Part shown: piece after piece, positions 60,038 to 60,140 of the stretch
Layout of the letters: the number at the start of each line of letters is the position of its first letter
How positions within the stretch are numbered: position 1 is the stretch's first letter
Assembly (NCBI GenBank): GCA_019694855.1
Contig: JAIBBD010000001.1
Location: 64,415 to 124,554, forward strand
Length of the DNA stretch: 60,140 bases
Direction: 5' to 3'
Source: Dehalococcoidia bacterium
Lineage (GTDB): Bacteria > Chloroflexota > Dehalococcoidia > UBA2979
Notes under the pieces: model-generated
The model's input: only the letters and a program-made list of their open reading frames with translations
What the model was told of the DNA's origin: nothing
Databases searched by the model: none
Position numbers and translations under genes: made by a program

Positions 60038-60140
60038 ATGCTGACGGCGTTCCTGCTCCTCCCCATCGCCGGCGCTCTCGTGATCGCCCTGCTGCCGCGC
60101 GACCGCGCGGCCGACGCCCGATGGGTCGCGCTCATCGCGT
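60038..60140 (+). CDS. nuoM: NADH-quinone oxidoreductase subunit M (5' part only)
   Basis: Begins with ATG on the base after the nuoL stop and runs off the window after 34 codons. The visible N-terminus, MLTAFLLLPIAGALVIALLP, is a first membrane span typical of NuoM. The identity rests mainly on its place after nuoL. Confidence 0.75.
   Translation, partial: MLTAFLLLPIAGALVIALLPRDRAADARWVALIA

Overview
The window is about 60 kb of dense, high-GC bacterial chromosome made almost entirely of housekeeping genes. Gaps are short and none exceeds 300 bp. Many starts overlap the previous stop (ATGA, GTGA, TGATG, TAGTG). I see no transposase, phage gene, CRISPR array, rRNA or plasmid gene. The gene set points to an aerobic member of the Chloroflexota, perhaps near the Dehalococcoidia: a separate diadenylate cyclase and CdaR, a sigma-70 beside primase, the dprA-topA-xer and aroQ-pepP-efp-xseA-xseB runs, a TopA without a four-Cys tail, and complex I genes. 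A deep-branching actinobacterium cannot be excluded from sequence alone. Several genes appear to be transcribed without a leader: a TANNNT box sits 6-7 bases before the start codon.

Layout. 1-2642 (+): c-type cytochrome, DRTGG-domain protein, site-2 protease with CBS domains. 2646-4883 (-): UvrD/PcrA helicase. 4992-7066: membrane zinc-ribbon protein, a one-cysteine thioredoxin-fold protein behind a palindromic operator, and a DUF1461 membrane protein. 7063-12351 (-): a replication and transcription cluster read as dgt, DinB-like, dnaG, rpoD, fmdB-like. 12572-16041 (+): ppdK and an esterase. 16048-31616 (-): a long one-direction run, read as ABC1 kinase, dprA, topA, xer recombinase, aroQ, pepP, efp, xseA, xseB, formyltransferase-like, small membrane protein, an RluB-cytidylate kinase fusion, plsC, glmS and a small hypothetical. 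31725-34670 (+): P450, HIT protein, a CAT-anticodon tRNA, CoA-pyrophosphatase-type Nudix, histidine phosphatase. 34675-37041 (-): mutS2. 37226-39929 (+): class V aminotransferase and serA, followed on the other strand by DUF1015. 41376-45294: HIT protein (+), then rph, comEC and comEA (-). 45425-46342 (+): argF. 46385-53553 (+): cdaA, cdaR, der, plsY, gpsA, HEAT-repeat, Nudix and acetyltransferase genes. 53661-60140 (+): complex I genes nuoA, C, D, H, J, K, a DUF2007-like gene, nuoL and the start of nuoM.

How they work together. The nuo operon supplies the quinone-side and proton-pumping parts of complex I, but none of the iron-sulfur subunits lie among these genes. SerA with the adjacent aminotransferase probably makes phosphoserine, and the nearby histidine phosphatase could finish serine. 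The cdaA operon links c-di-AMP synthesis to a ribosome-assembly GTPase and to two phospholipid-precursor enzymes. ComEA, ComEC and DprA indicate a DNA uptake route. I found no clearly new multi-gene system. The points most worth checking are two palindromic operators, the complex I subunit pattern, the RluB-Cmk fusion, an apparent ATC start in mutS2, and changed motifs in OTC, EF-P and an ABC1 kinase.
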